NCBI RefSeq assembly: GCF_001721045.1
Contig: NZ_MDER01000086.1
Span: forward strand, 1-64,000
Source of the DNA: Paenibacillus nuruki
Lineage (GTDB): Bacteria > Bacillota > Bacilli > Paenibacillales > Paenibacillaceae
Reading direction: 5' to 3'
DNA: 64,000 bases
A program made the position numbers and the translations under genes. Positions 7,466 through 16,572 of this stretch are shown here, in pieces. Every line of letters starts with the position of its first letter. Position 1 is the stretch's first letter. The notes beneath the pieces are model-generated. The model searched no databases. It was not told the DNA's origin and was given only the letters and a program-made list of their open reading frames with translations.

Positions 7466-8542
7466 ATGAACATCCAACCACAAAAAGTTCAAGCCAGTCT
7501 TGTAATTATGCTGGTGATCATGATTACGATGCTTGCAGGATGCGGTGGAATGAAAAGTGCTTCGACAGACACAGGTACAACAGCGAATGCCAATGAAGCG
7601 ACTTCAACAGAACCCGTAACCGTCAAGTTACAGTTGAAATGGGTACCTCAAGCACAATTTGCTGGTTATTTTGTCGCTAAAGATAAAGGTTATTATGAGC
7701 AAGAAGGTCTAAATGTGGAGATTCTTCCAGGCGGCCCAGATATTGTTCCTGAGCAACAGGTGGCTGGTGGTTCCGCAGATATCGGTGTAGATTGGGTTGG
7801 AAGTCTGCTGACGAGTCAGGAACAGGAAATGCCATTGATTCAAATCGCTCAAATTTTCCAAAAAAGTGGTCTAGTGGTGGTATCTAAAAAATCGGCTGGC
7901 ATTAACTCTCCTGCTGATCTAAAAGGTAAAAAAGTAGGCAACTGGATGGGTGGAAATGAATTCGAACTATTGGCTTTATTCGATAAGTACGGGCTTGATC
8001 CGAACAAAGATGTGAGCTTTACCAAACAAGGATTCACAATGGATCAATTTCTAGGTGGCGAATTAGATGCCGCTTCAGCTATGACCTATAACGAATATCA
8101 AATTTTGCTAGAGTCTGGTCTTAAAGATAGCGATCTGAATGTGATTGATATGAACGACGAAGGCGTAGCGATGTTAGAAGATAATTTATTTGCCAATAAA
8201 GAGTGGCTAGATGCGAATAAAGAAACCGCCGCTAAATTTGTACGTGCTTCACTTAAAGGATGGAAAGATGCGATGGCTGATCCTGAAGCGGCAGTTGACA
8301 GTGTAATGAAGCAAGCGGAATCGGGCAGTACTACGAAAGAACATCAACTTAAAATGATGCAAGAAGTAGCAAAATTGATTCAACCTGAAGGATTCGATGA
8401 AACTAAAATGGGCTACACTGACGAGAAAATGTTCCAGCAGACTGCTGATATCGCTTTGAAATTTGGCGTCATTAAAGAAGCGGCTAATGTGCAAGAAGCG
8501 TATACCAATGAAATTGTAGATATGGCTAGTAAAATGCAGTAA
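7466..8542 (+). CDS. NMT1/THI5-like substrate-binding lipoprotein
   Basis: A 358-residue extracellular binding protein with a type II signal peptide and lipobox LAGC (Cys near residue 26). A Ser/Thr-rich linker follows, then an NMT1/ThiY-like fold (VKLQLKWVPQAQFAGYFVAKDKGYY is the hallmark start; EGLNVEILPGGP). This family binds planar pyrimidine-like ligands such as formylaminopyrimidine, and relatives occur in pyrimidine-catabolism clusters. GGGGGAA precedes the ATG. It is the likely specificity component of the importer encoded just upstream. Confidence 0.9.
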   Translation: MNIQPQKVQASLVIMLVIMITMLAGCGGMKSASTDTGTTANANEATSTEPVTVKLQLKWVPQAQFAGYFVAKDKGYYEQEGLNVEILPGGPDIVPEQQVAGGSADIGVDWVGSLLTSQEQEMPLIQIAQIFQKSGLVVVSKKSAGINSPADLKGKKVGNWMGGNEFELLALFDKYGLDPNKDVSFTKQGFTMDQFLGGELDAASAMTYNEYQILLESGLKDSDLNVIDMNDEGVAMLEDNLFANKEWLDANKETAAKFVRASLKGWKDAMADPEAAVDSVMKQAESGSTTKEHQLKMMQEVAKLIQPEGFDETKMGYTDEKMFQQTADIALKFGVIKEAANVQEAYTNEIVDMASKMQ

Positions 8543-8591
8543 GAGTCACTGCTCGCTATTAATGATCCAGCAACAGAGAGGAGAAATCATC

Positions 8592-9950
8592 ATGCTCGAA
8601 TTAGGAACAGACAGTGAATCAGCAATCCAAAAGGATCAGCGCTATTTGTGGCATAATATAACTCCTTACAATGAAGCAGCTCCACCGATGATCGCTGCGA
8701 CAGGTAGTGGATCATGGGTAACAGACACCAATGGTCAGCGTTATATGGATGGAATGTCTGGTCTATGGTGTGTGAATGTGGGCTACGGTCGCAAAGAGTT
8801 AGCGGAAGCGGCATATGAACAACTGTTACAACTTCCTTATTTTCCATTAACACAAAGTCATATGCCTGCGATTGCACTTGCGGAAAAGTTGAATAACTGG
8901 CTTGGTGATGATTATGTGATCTTCTTTTCTAATAGTGGTTCTGAAGCTAATGAAGCGGCTTTCAAAATCGCACGTCAATATCAACAACAGATTGGACAGC
9001 ATTATCGCCATAAATTTATTTCGCGTTATCGTGGGTATCATGGTAGTTCTATGGGTGCGCTATCAGCTACAGGGCAGGCTCAACGTAAATATAAATATGA
9101 ACCGTTAAGTGGTGGATTCCTGCATGTGGCTCCACCGGACAGTTACCGTCGTCTGGCTGGTCAAACAGTAGAAGAGTTCAACCTGCACTGTGCTCAAGCG
9201 ATCGAAGATATGATCATCTGGGAAGGGGTTGAAACGATTGCCGCTGTAATTATGGAGCCTGTGATTACGGGTGGTGGTATTATTATTCCCCATCAAGTGT
9301 ATATGGATCGGGTACAAGAGATTTGTCGTACTCATGGTGTGCTACTTATTATAGATGAAGTGATCTGCGGATTCGGACGATCCGGTCAAAAGTTCGGGCA
9401 TCATAACTTTGGGATAAAACCGGATATTGTGACGATGGCTAAAGGATTAACGAGTGGGTATTTGCCACTATCAGCTACGGCTGTCCGCAAAGATATCTAT
9501 GAAGCATTTAAAGATAAAAGTGATGATTACGGGCATTTTCGGCATGTAAATACATTTGGTGGTAATCCTGCGGCATGTGCATTAGCACTACGTAATCTGG
9601 AAGTGATTGAGCAAGAACATCTTATTGAACGTGCTCAACTGTTAGGGCAACGCCTCAATACAGCAATGATGGATATTGCAGATCATCCACTAATCGGTGA
9701 TATCCGTAGCTTCGGTCTGCTTACAGGCATTGAATTGGTTGAAAATAAAGACAGTAAAAAGCCAGCGTCACTCGATATCGTGAAGTCCATAATTGCCGGT
9801 TGTAAACGTAAAGGACTGATTATCGGCAAAAATGGCGATACGGTCGCTGGCTATAACAATATACTTACTTTTGCCCCTCCATTATCTTCTACAGATGAAG
9901 ATTTGGAATTCTTGATTAGTACATTCAAACATGTGATGAGTGAGCATTAG
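8592..9950 (+). CDS. Class III PLP omega-aminotransferase (beta-alanine/pyruvate type)
   Basis: A 452-residue PLP-dependent class III aminotransferase. Visible features are MSGLWCVNVGYG near the N terminus, the SGSEANEAAFKIARQY phosphate-binding segment, IIDEVICGFGRSG, and the PLP-lysine in TMAKGLTSGYLPLSA. In reductive pyrimidine catabolism such an enzyme would convert beta-alanine (or beta-aminoisobutyrate) to malonate semialdehyde. Start chosen at 8592 (MLELG) with AGAGGAG upstream. It is the last gene of the importer operon and its 3' end overlaps the convergent pucR by 26 bp, so there is no room for a terminator between them. Confidence 0.88.
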   Translation: MLELGTDSESAIQKDQRYLWHNITPYNEAAPPMIAATGSGSWVTDTNGQRYMDGMSGLWCVNVGYGRKELAEAAYEQLLQLPYFPLTQSHMPAIALAEKLNNWLGDDYVIFFSNSGSEANEAAFKIARQYQQQIGQHYRHKFISRYRGYHGSSMGALSATGQAQRKYKYEPLSGGFLHVAPPDSYRRLAGQTVEEFNLHCAQAIEDMIIWEGVETIAAVIMEPVITGGGIIIPHQVYMDRVQEICRTHGVLLIIDEVICGFGRSGQKFGHHNFGIKPDIVTMAKGLTSGYLPLSATAVRKDIYEAFKDKSDDYGHFRHVNTFGGNPAACALALRNLEVIEQEHLIERAQLLGQRLNTAMMDIADHPLIGDIRSFGLLTGIELVENKDSKKPASLDIVKSIIAGCKRKGLIIGKNGDTVAGYNNILTFAPPLSSTDEDLEFLISTFKHVMSEH

Positions 9951-11598
9951 GTACCGTCATTTTTTCTGGATACAAAAATTGATAAGCACGTAGAGCGACT
10001 TGAATCGATATGCGATTTTCAGGTGACATGTAATCTTCACCGAGCAGTTCGGTAATTTTGTCTAAGCGATAATATAACGATTGGCGTACGATAAATAATT
10101 TCTGCGCGGCAATCTGCTTGGAACCATCATGATCCAGATATACTCGTAATGTAAGAAGCAACTCACTGCCTTTGGACTGATCATGGTCAATCAGAGGCCC
10201 TAGATAGTTGCGAATAAAGGTCTGAAGCGTTTTGCCATCATTCAAGCTGAGTAGTAATTGAAATACGCCTAATTCTTCATAAAATAGTAACGTACTATCC
10301 GAACAGGAATACAGAGATAAGGCTTGAACAGCTTCTTGATAACTGGCTGAAACATTTTTCAAATGATGACCGGATTTACTTACACCAATAATTAATTTCA
10401 AATGCTTCAGCTTATCATCTGCATGAATATGTTGTAGAGATTGTAATGCCTGTTGAAGTCTTGGCTTCGCAGGCATTTTGGCTTGTTGATCCAGAGCAAT
10501 CACTGTCAGTCGATTATTTTTGAGTGTGATAAGCGGATGAAATAGATACTTTTCGAAAATAGACCGTAAAGCTAGCGAAAGATGAAATGTGATCGACTCC
10601 CACTCATTCTCCGAACTGTTCCATTTTACATCTTGCGGATTCTCAATTTCGATAAGGCAGACACGATAAGGTAATTCATTCATGGCGGCGAAATCAGGTC
10701 CAATTAGACTTTTGAGTCGATGTTCATCTTCAATCCTTCCATAAATCAATTCCTCCACCCATAGATTTTCCGAAAATAACTTGCGTTCTTCCATATAACG
10801 GGTACGTAACAATTCTTGAGCGATGGATAGCGAAGCCGAATCTAGTAATAAACAATCATACTCTTGTGGTTTGTGCGGACAGATCAACATAATGTATGCC
10901 CATGTCTGATCCAAAGCACCTACAGGCTTGAGCACAATCGTTTGTTGCTGATATTCACGAAAATAAGGTGCAGTATCATGTTGTACCCCATCTATGCTTT
11001 CATTAAATGCTGCAAAAAAATCCAATAGCGGACGTTGCTTATCAGGAGAAAGTGCCGGGAAAAAGGAAGGTTTGCCTTGCAACTGTAAATAGATCACTTG
11101 ATGATGCGTGCTTTGATGTAGCAATTGTAATACTTTCGTAGTGCCTTGCGAAGTGAGCGTTAACCGATTGAATTCACGTGAAATACTTTCTAATTCTTGA
11201 AGCATACGATGATGGTGATTAATAATCAATGAGTGTAGATCGAGCGTAATATCTACAAACCGTACGGTTTCTTTAAAAATAATCAAAGGAAAATTGTGGC
11301 GATTGGCAAGTTCAATCATTTCAGCAGGAATCTGTTGAAAAAAGTCGCCCAGTTCAATACAAAGACATGCTGCCTTTTTCTGAATTAAATTTTCCATAAA
11401 TTCGAGTGCAGTTGCAAGATGATGATGGAATTGCATACCTGTAGTCAGAATCATTTCTTCTCCATGAATAAGACTTTCAAAATTAGAACTCTCCAGCACA
11501 TGTACCCAACGAACATAATTCTTTGTTCCTCTGATTCCTCCGATCACTTCTGCTTGAGCAAATAAAGGTCTTGTCATCGCATCTTCGATAGTAAACAT
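9925..11598 (-). CDS. pucR: PucR-family transcriptional regulator
   Basis: A 557-residue regulator with the three PucR parts: an N-terminal purine-catabolism PucR domain starting FTIEDAMTRPLFAQAEVIGG, a central GGDEF-like region, and a C-terminal PucR helix-turn-helix (SKQIAAQKLFIVRQSLYYRLDKI). Family members sense nucleobase-catabolism status and usually activate. The ATG at 11598 has AAGGA 6 nt upstream and fits the family start; ATG 11613 is an alternative. It sits between the importer/aminotransferase operon and preT, divergent from the latter, which makes it the obvious local regulator. Candidate sites are at 4715-4751 and 11717-11735. Confidence 0.88.
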   Translation of the reverse strand: MFTIEDAMTRPLFAQAEVIGGIRGTKNYVRWVHVLESSNFESLIHGEEMILTTGMQFHHHLATALEFMENLIQKKAACLCIELGDFFQQIPAEMIELANRHNFPLIIFKETVRFVDITLDLHSLIINHHHRMLQELESISREFNRLTLTSQGTTKVLQLLHQSTHHQVIYLQLQGKPSFFPALSPDKQRPLLDFFAAFNESIDGVQHDTAPYFREYQQQTIVLKPVGALDQTWAYIMLICPHKPQEYDCLLLDSASLSIAQELLRTRYMEERKLFSENLWVEELIYGRIEDEHRLKSLIGPDFAAMNELPYRVCLIEIENPQDVKWNSSENEWESITFHLSLALRSIFEKYLFHPLITLKNNRLTVIALDQQAKMPAKPRLQQALQSLQHIHADDKLKHLKLIIGVSKSGHHLKNVSASYQEAVQALSLYSCSDSTLLFYEELGVFQLLLSLNDGKTLQTFIRNYLGPLIDHDQSKGSELLLTLRVYLDHDGSKQIAAQKLFIVRQSLYYRLDKITELLGEDYMSPENRISIQVALRAYQFLYPEKMTVPNAHSSHV

Positions 11599-11711
11599 AC
11601 GGTTTCCTTCCATCTCTCCCCCGCCTTTCTCTAAATCATGGATCAATCACCTTTATACAAAGTAACGTTCAGCCGCAGCTGTATCTACGCTATGGTCGTC
11701 AAAAATAAACT

Positions 11712-11740
11712 TTTGAAATTAGACACTCTGTCTAATGTAA
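11712..11740 (+). promoter_or_regulatory. preTA promoter whose spacer is a palindrome
   Basis: TTGAAA (11712-11717), 17-nt spacer, TGTAAT (11735-11740). The spacer is wholly occupied by the palindrome TTAGACA-CTC-TGTCTAA (11718-11734; 19 bp counting the flanking A/T). A bound dimer would lie between -35 and -10, giving repression or MerR-like control. The leader to preT would be about 200 nt. The remainder of the 346-bp gap (11741-11944) is AT-rich with no other clear site. Confidence 0.6.
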
Positions 11741-11944
11741 TAAAAAAGCGAATTGTCTATAGTTTTAATATATAAATGTTATATTACATAACCTATATGG
11801 GTATGAATTATACTATATTTATGCTTTATATGATATTTTAAAATAATTTCACCGAAAAAATCTATAAAAAGATCGATATTAGCGAAAAATATGTTACATT
11901 ATTTAACACAAAATAGTTTTCTATACCCCAAGGAGGTTTAACCG

Positions 11945-13336
11945 ATGGAACTTTCTTCTACATTGGCTTCGTTTACACCTGATCTATTTATGCATAATTT
12001 TGCGGAAGCAGAACCTGGTCTAACTCACAAGGGAGCTATAGAAGAATCGAATCGCTGTCTGTACTGTTATGATGCGCCATGTATAACAGCTTGTCCTACC
12101 GGAATCAATATCCCTTCTTTTATCAAACGTATTGCAACCGATAATCTAAAAGGCGCTGCATATACGATTATGGATGCTAATCCTGTTGGTGCTAGTTGTG
12201 CTCGTGTCTGTCCAACAGAAGAGTTATGTGAAGGCGCTTGTGTACTGAATGAAAGTTCCAAACCGATAGATATCGGAAGATTACAACGTTATGCTACGGA
12301 TTGGGCGATCGAAAAAGACGCTTCTTTATTCGAAGCAGGTATTCCTAACGAGAAAAAAGTAGCGGTGATCGGTGGCGGTCCTGCTGGCTTGGCTGCTGCT
12401 CGTGAATTAGCACGTGAGGGATTCAGTGTCGTGATCTATGAATCGAAGCCACTTGCAGGTGGACTGGATACGCATGGTATTGTCTCTTTTCGTTTACCTC
12501 AATCCATATCGCTCTGGGAAGTTGAACAAGTACGAAAGTTAGGCGTCGATATTCGCACCCATATGAAAGTAGGCACTGATATCACTGCTGAGCAATTACT
12601 GACGGAATACGATGCAGTCGTCTTAGCAGCTGGCATGGGATACGTTCCTCCGATCAAAATTGAAGGGGAACAACTACAAGGCGTCTATGATGCGATTCAA
12701 CTGGTTGAACAGACCAAAACAGGTCAACCTCATGTTAATCTAATCGGCAAAAAAGTAGCGGTGATCGGTGCAGGTAATACGGCTATTGATGGAGCTACCT
12801 GTTCAGTACGCTTAGGTGCTTCTAATGTGAAAATGGTCTACCGACGGACACGCGAAGAAATGACTGCTTATGATTTTGAATATGAATTTGCCAAACAAGA
12901 AGGGGTAGAATTCAACTGGTTAACATTACCCAAGCGAATTATTGGTGATGCTACAGGTAAAGTCACTCATCTAGAGTGTGTGCAAATGAAATTAACAGGT
13001 GAACTTGGTAAAGACGGGCGGTTAGTGCCGATGCCTGTTGAAGGTTCTGAATTCTTAATGCCCGTCGATGCTGTGGTAACAGCGATTGGACAAGAACGCC
13101 GTACCGATCTGATTGAGCATTTTGGATTAGAACATACATGGGGTGTCGTCAAGATTGATACGACGACTCATCGTACCTCTAATCCCAAAGTATATGCCGC
13201 AGGCGATATTATATTCGGATCGGGTCAAGGTGAAGCAATGGTCGTCTCTGCTGCGCAACAAGGAAAATTAGCAGCTTATGCAATCAGCCAACATTTACTT
13301 GCTCAAGAAGATCATTCTTTACGTTCGATTGTATAA
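11945..13336 (+). CDS. preT: NAD(P)-dependent dihydropyrimidine dehydrogenase, subunit PreT
   Basis: A 463-residue flavoprotein. The N-terminal Fe-S domain carries Cys clusters CLYCYDAPCITACP (about residues 38-51) and CARVCPTEELCEGAC. An FAD site VAVIGGGPAGLAAA (about 139) and a second nucleotide-binding site VAVIGAGNTAIDGA follow. This is the layout of PreT and of the N-terminal half of eukaryotic DPD and of glutamate synthase small subunits. It passes electrons from NAD(P)H to PreA for reduction of uracil or thymine. AAGGAGGT precedes the ATG. The preA start is 137 bp downstream. Confidence 0.93.
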   Translation: MELSSTLASFTPDLFMHNFAEAEPGLTHKGAIEESNRCLYCYDAPCITACPTGINIPSFIKRIATDNLKGAAYTIMDANPVGASCARVCPTEELCEGACVLNESSKPIDIGRLQRYATDWAIEKDASLFEAGIPNEKKVAVIGGGPAGLAAARELAREGFSVVIYESKPLAGGLDTHGIVSFRLPQSISLWEVEQVRKLGVDIRTHMKVGTDITAEQLLTEYDAVVLAAGMGYVPPIKIEGEQLQGVYDAIQLVEQTKTGQPHVNLIGKKVAVIGAGNTAIDGATCSVRLGASNVKMVYRRTREEMTAYDFEYEFAKQEGVEFNWLTLPKRIIGDATGKVTHLECVQMKLTGELGKDGRLVPMPVEGSEFLMPVDAVVTAIGQERRTDLIEHFGLEHTWGVVKIDTTTHRTSNPKVYAAGDIIFGSGQGEAMVVSAAQQGKLAAYAISQHLLAQEDHSLRSIV

Positions 13337-13473
13337 AATAAGGCTTCCACTGCTATCAATACAAATAAGATCATTAAAATAAATCAATCCAAAATCTGAT
13401 TTATAAATAGAAGATAGGCACATCTAATGTACTGTTTGAGATATAAGATGATATGACTAGGAGGTTGTTGATT

Positions 13474-14766
13474 ATGGCAGATTTGAGTATTGATCTTGCA
13501 GGTATTCGTTCCCCTAATCCGTTCTGGCTCGCTTCTGCACCACCTACGAATACAGGATATCAAGTACAGCGTGCTTTTGAAGCAGGTTGGGGCGGAGCGG
13601 TCTGGAAAACGCTGGGTGATCCGATTATTAATACATCTGCCCGATTTGCAGCGATTAATTTCAACGGACAACGAGTCGCTGGATTTAACAATATTGAATT
13701 GATCTCTGACCGTCCATTAGATGTAAATCTTAAAGAAATCTATGAAACGAAAAAACGATTCCCCAATCATGCAGTTATTGCTTCTCTAATGGTTGAACCG
13801 ACTCAATACAAATGGCATGAAATTGTAAAACGAGTCGAAGATGTAGGTGTCGATGGATTGGAATTGAACTTCGGTTGTCCGCATGGTATGGCTGAACGTG
13901 GTATGGGTGCGGCTTCCGGTCAACAACCCGATCTAGTCCAAGCACAGACCACATGGGCGAAAGAAGTAGCAACGACACCTGTAATTGTGAAATTAACTCC
14001 AAATATTACGGATATCACGGTGGTGGCTCGCCATGCTGTTAAAGGTGGTGCGGATGCGATTAGTCTGATCAATACGATCAATAGTCTTGCTGGTGTCGAT
14101 ATTCATAGTTGGAATACGATACCCCATGTCGGTGGTAAAGGGGCACATGGTGGATATTGTGGTCCTGCGGTAAAGCCGATTGCCCTAAATATGTTAGCCG
14201 AATGTGCTCGTGATATGAATGTAGGTGTACCTATCTCAGGAATCGGTGGCATTTCTACATGGCAAGATGTGGTTGAATTTATGTTAATGGGAGCTACAGG
14301 GATTCAAGTCTGTACTGCCGCAATGCATCACGGTTTCCGAATTGTCGAAGAAATGATCGATGGTCTCAACAACTATTTAGATGATAAAGGTCTTAGCTCG
14401 GTGACTGAATTGATTGGTCAAAGTGTATCCCGTTATTCCAATTGGGGTGATCTAGACCTTAATTATCAAGTTGTTGCTCGAATCAATGAAGAAAATTGTA
14501 TTAACTGCAATAAGTGCCATATTGCTTGTGAAGACACTTCCCACCAATGTATTGATATGCTGACCAATGCTGAAGGAAAAAGTATTTTGCAAGTTCGTGA
14601 AGAAGATTGTGTAGGTTGTAATCTGTGTTCTATCGTCTGTCCTGTAGATGGTGCGATAGATATGATCGAAATACAAAACGGTATGGCGCCAATGAGCTGG
14701 AACGATCGTCAAAAAATGATCGGTTCGTTGAATGATTCGTATACCGGAGCTGAGGTGATTGGATGA
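13474..14766 (+). CDS. preA: NAD(P)-dependent dihydropyrimidine dehydrogenase, subunit PreA
   Basis: A 430-residue protein: FMN barrel of the dihydroorotate dehydrogenase class, then a C-terminal ferredoxin domain with two 4Fe-4S motifs (CINCNKCHIAC and CVGCNLCSIVCP). It reduces uracil/thymine to the 5,6-dihydro forms together with PreT. The segment CPHGMAERGMGAASGQ (residues 135-150) matches the active-site loop of mammalian DPD, but Ser148 stands where DPD has its catalytic Cys. I start at ATG 13474 with GGAGG 9 nt upstream, rather than an in-frame codon at 13453. It overlaps the dihydropyrimidinase gene by 4 nt. Confidence 0.93.
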   Translation: MADLSIDLAGIRSPNPFWLASAPPTNTGYQVQRAFEAGWGGAVWKTLGDPIINTSARFAAINFNGQRVAGFNNIELISDRPLDVNLKEIYETKKRFPNHAVIASLMVEPTQYKWHEIVKRVEDVGVDGLELNFGCPHGMAERGMGAASGQQPDLVQAQTTWAKEVATTPVIVKLTPNITDITVVARHAVKGGADAISLINTINSLAGVDIHSWNTIPHVGGKGAHGGYCGPAVKPIALNMLAECARDMNVGVPISGIGGISTWQDVVEFMLMGATGIQVCTAAMHHGFRIVEEMIDGLNNYLDDKGLSSVTELIGQSVSRYSNWGDLDLNYQVVARINEENCINCNKCHIACEDTSHQCIDMLTNAEGKSILQVREEDCVGCNLCSIVCPVDGAIDMIEIQNGMAPMSWNDRQKMIGSLNDSYTGAEVIG

Positions 14767-16196
14767 AAAAGATTATTCGAAATGGAACGATTGTAACAGC
14801 AGCAGATACGTATGTCGCCGATCTATTAATCGAACATGGGATCATCACCAGTATCGGGCTTCATTTGGAAGCAGAAGATGCTGAAATAATTGATGCGAGT
14901 GGTTGCTATGTATTCCCTGGAGGTATTGATCCCCATACTCATCTTGATATGCCTTTTGGTGGAACCGTTACGGCTGATGATTTTGAGTCTGGCACCAAAG
15001 CAGCTGCATTCGGCGGTACAACGACAGTGATTGATTTCTGCTTAACGACTAAAGGTAATACCTTGCAAAGCGCTGTCGATACATGGCATAAGAAATCACG
15101 AGACAAAGCTGTCATTGATTATAGCTTTCATCTGATGGTCTCAGAAATTAATGATATTGTATTGGATGAATTACCTCAGATTATTGAAAAAGAAGGCATT
15201 ACCTCATTTAAAGTATTTATGGCGTACAAAAATACATTTCAAGCCGATGACGGTACATTATTCAGAACATTGCAAACAGCGAAGCGTGAAGGCGCACTCG
15301 TGATGGTACATGCTGAAAATGGTGATGTGATCGAATACTTAGTCGAACAAGCACTAGCCGCTGGACAGACAGAACCTATCTATCATGCGCTTACCCGTCC
15401 TCCTGAATTAGAAGGTGAAGCTACCGGACGCGCTGCTTACCTTACCGGTCTGACGGATTCGCAATTATACGTGGTGCATGTGACTTGTGCGGAAGCTGTC
15501 TACAAAATTGAAGAAGCCCGCCGTAAAGGTCTACGTGTATATGGAGAAACATGTCCTCAATATTTACTATTGGATCAGAGCGATTTGGAAAAACCGAATT
15601 TTGAAGGAGCTAAATATGTATGGTCTCCTCCTCTACGTGAGAAATGGAATCAAGAAGTGTTGTGGGATGCTCTCTGGAATGGAAGTCTACAGACGATTGG
15701 TTCCGATCAATGCTCATTTAATTTTAAAGGGCAAAAAGATCTGGGGCTTCATGACTTCTCCAAAATACCGAATGGTGGGCCGCTGATCGAAGACCGATTC
15801 AGTGTCCTTTATTCTGAAGGAGTTGCTAAAGGACGAATCTCACTTAACAAATTTGTCGATATTATTGCTACAGCCAGCTCACGTCTATTTGGACTTTTTC
15901 CGCAGAAAGGAACACTTGCGATTGGTAGTGATGCTGATATTGTGATCTTCGATCCAACCGTCAAACGAACGATCTCAGCGCAAACGCATCATATGAATGT
16001 CGATTATAATGCTTTTGAAGGAATAGAGATTACAGGCGAACCGGTATCTGTACTGAGTCGAGGAGAATTTGTGATTCGAGATAAACAGTTTGTCGGTACG
16101 CCGGGAACCGGTCAGTATTTGCATCGTAATCGGTTTGAAGTTCCTACAACCCTGTTATCTTCTACAACTGAACAAGTAAGTGGAGGGATACGATAA
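14763..16196 (+). CDS. hydA: Dihydropyrimidinase (D-hydantoinase)
   Basis: A 477-residue cyclic amidohydrolase with every expected metal ligand: His58 and His60 (DPHTH), carboxylated Lys150 (SFKVFMAYKN), His183 (MVHAENGD), His239 (VVHVTC) and Asp315 (TIGSDQCSF). Length and residue numbering match bacterial dihydropyrimidinases. It opens dihydrouracil/dihydrothymine to N-carbamoyl-beta-amino acids, the second step after PreTA. The start overlaps preA (ATGA) and its stop overlaps the next start (TAATG), so the genes are translationally coupled. Hydantoin is a possible additional substrate. Confidence 0.94.
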   Translation: MKKIIRNGTIVTAADTYVADLLIEHGIITSIGLHLEAEDAEIIDASGCYVFPGGIDPHTHLDMPFGGTVTADDFESGTKAAAFGGTTTVIDFCLTTKGNTLQSAVDTWHKKSRDKAVIDYSFHLMVSEINDIVLDELPQIIEKEGITSFKVFMAYKNTFQADDGTLFRTLQTAKREGALVMVHAENGDVIEYLVEQALAAGQTEPIYHALTRPPELEGEATGRAAYLTGLTDSQLYVVHVTCAEAVYKIEEARRKGLRVYGETCPQYLLLDQSDLEKPNFEGAKYVWSPPLREKWNQEVLWDALWNGSLQTIGSDQCSFNFKGQKDLGLHDFSKIPNGGPLIEDRFSVLYSEGVAKGRISLNKFVDIIATASSRLFGLFPQKGTLAIGSDADIVIFDPTVKRTISAQTHHMNVDYNAFEGIEITGEPVSVLSRGEFVIRDKQFVGTPGTGQYLHRNRFEVPTTLLSSTTEQVSGGIR

Positions 16197-16423
16197 TGTC
16201 TGCTTTCGCTGATTTTGAAAAAGAAAAGCTGGCGATCGATCAATGGCTAGATAATGGATATAAAGTTATCGCTATTCAGGAAAGTCTGGAAGGCGCATGT
16301 GTCAAATTCAGTAAAGACCCTTCTCGTGCTAAGCATGATGATCTTCATCTCATTACTGCTGATGCTCGTAAATATCTAACGACTCGCTTACTAATGAATG
16401 GACAACTCGCTCGTTCGGTGTAA
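16196..16423 (+). CDS. Unrecognised 75-residue protein of the dihydropyrimidinase operon
   Basis: A small soluble protein (about 75 residues, mixed charge, predicted mostly helical) starting at the ATG that overlaps the dihydropyrimidinase stop by 1 nt. No signal peptide, Cys pair or HTH that I can name. It occupies the position where beta-ureidopropionase often follows but is far too small to be that enzyme. I do not recognise the family; the tight coupling argues that it is real and expressed with the pathway. Confidence 0.7.
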   Translation: MSAFADFEKEKLAIDQWLDNGYKVIAIQESLEGACVKFSKDPSRAKHDDLHLITADARKYLTTRLLMNGQLARSV

Positions 16424-16459
16424 CCTCTCCTCTTTACGCATAGATATCCTCCTATTCAA

Positions 16460-16514
16460 AAAGCCCATCTATACCGAACCAGTACCTCTTACTGGATTCG
16501 ATCAGATGGGCTTT
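16460..16514. terminator. Bidirectional terminator between pyrimidine and chitin genes
   Basis: AAAGCCCATCT (16460-16470) pairs with AGATGGGCTTT (16504-16514), with an inner CCAGTA/TACTGG stem. The minus-strand side is followed by a T run (CTTTTTG), fitting the end of the LPMO transcript; it also closes the pyrimidine operon on the + strand. Confidence 0.8.
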
Positions 16515-16572
16515 GAGCCATGTTGTCATTTCAAAAAGTAGATTGGCTTAGAAGTGAATGGAAAATATGAAT

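Noticed and set aside
13384-13671. 95-residue minus-strand frame before preA.
   Set aside because: Antisense to the preA start; no ribosome binding site and Arg/Cys-rich composition typical of shadow frames.
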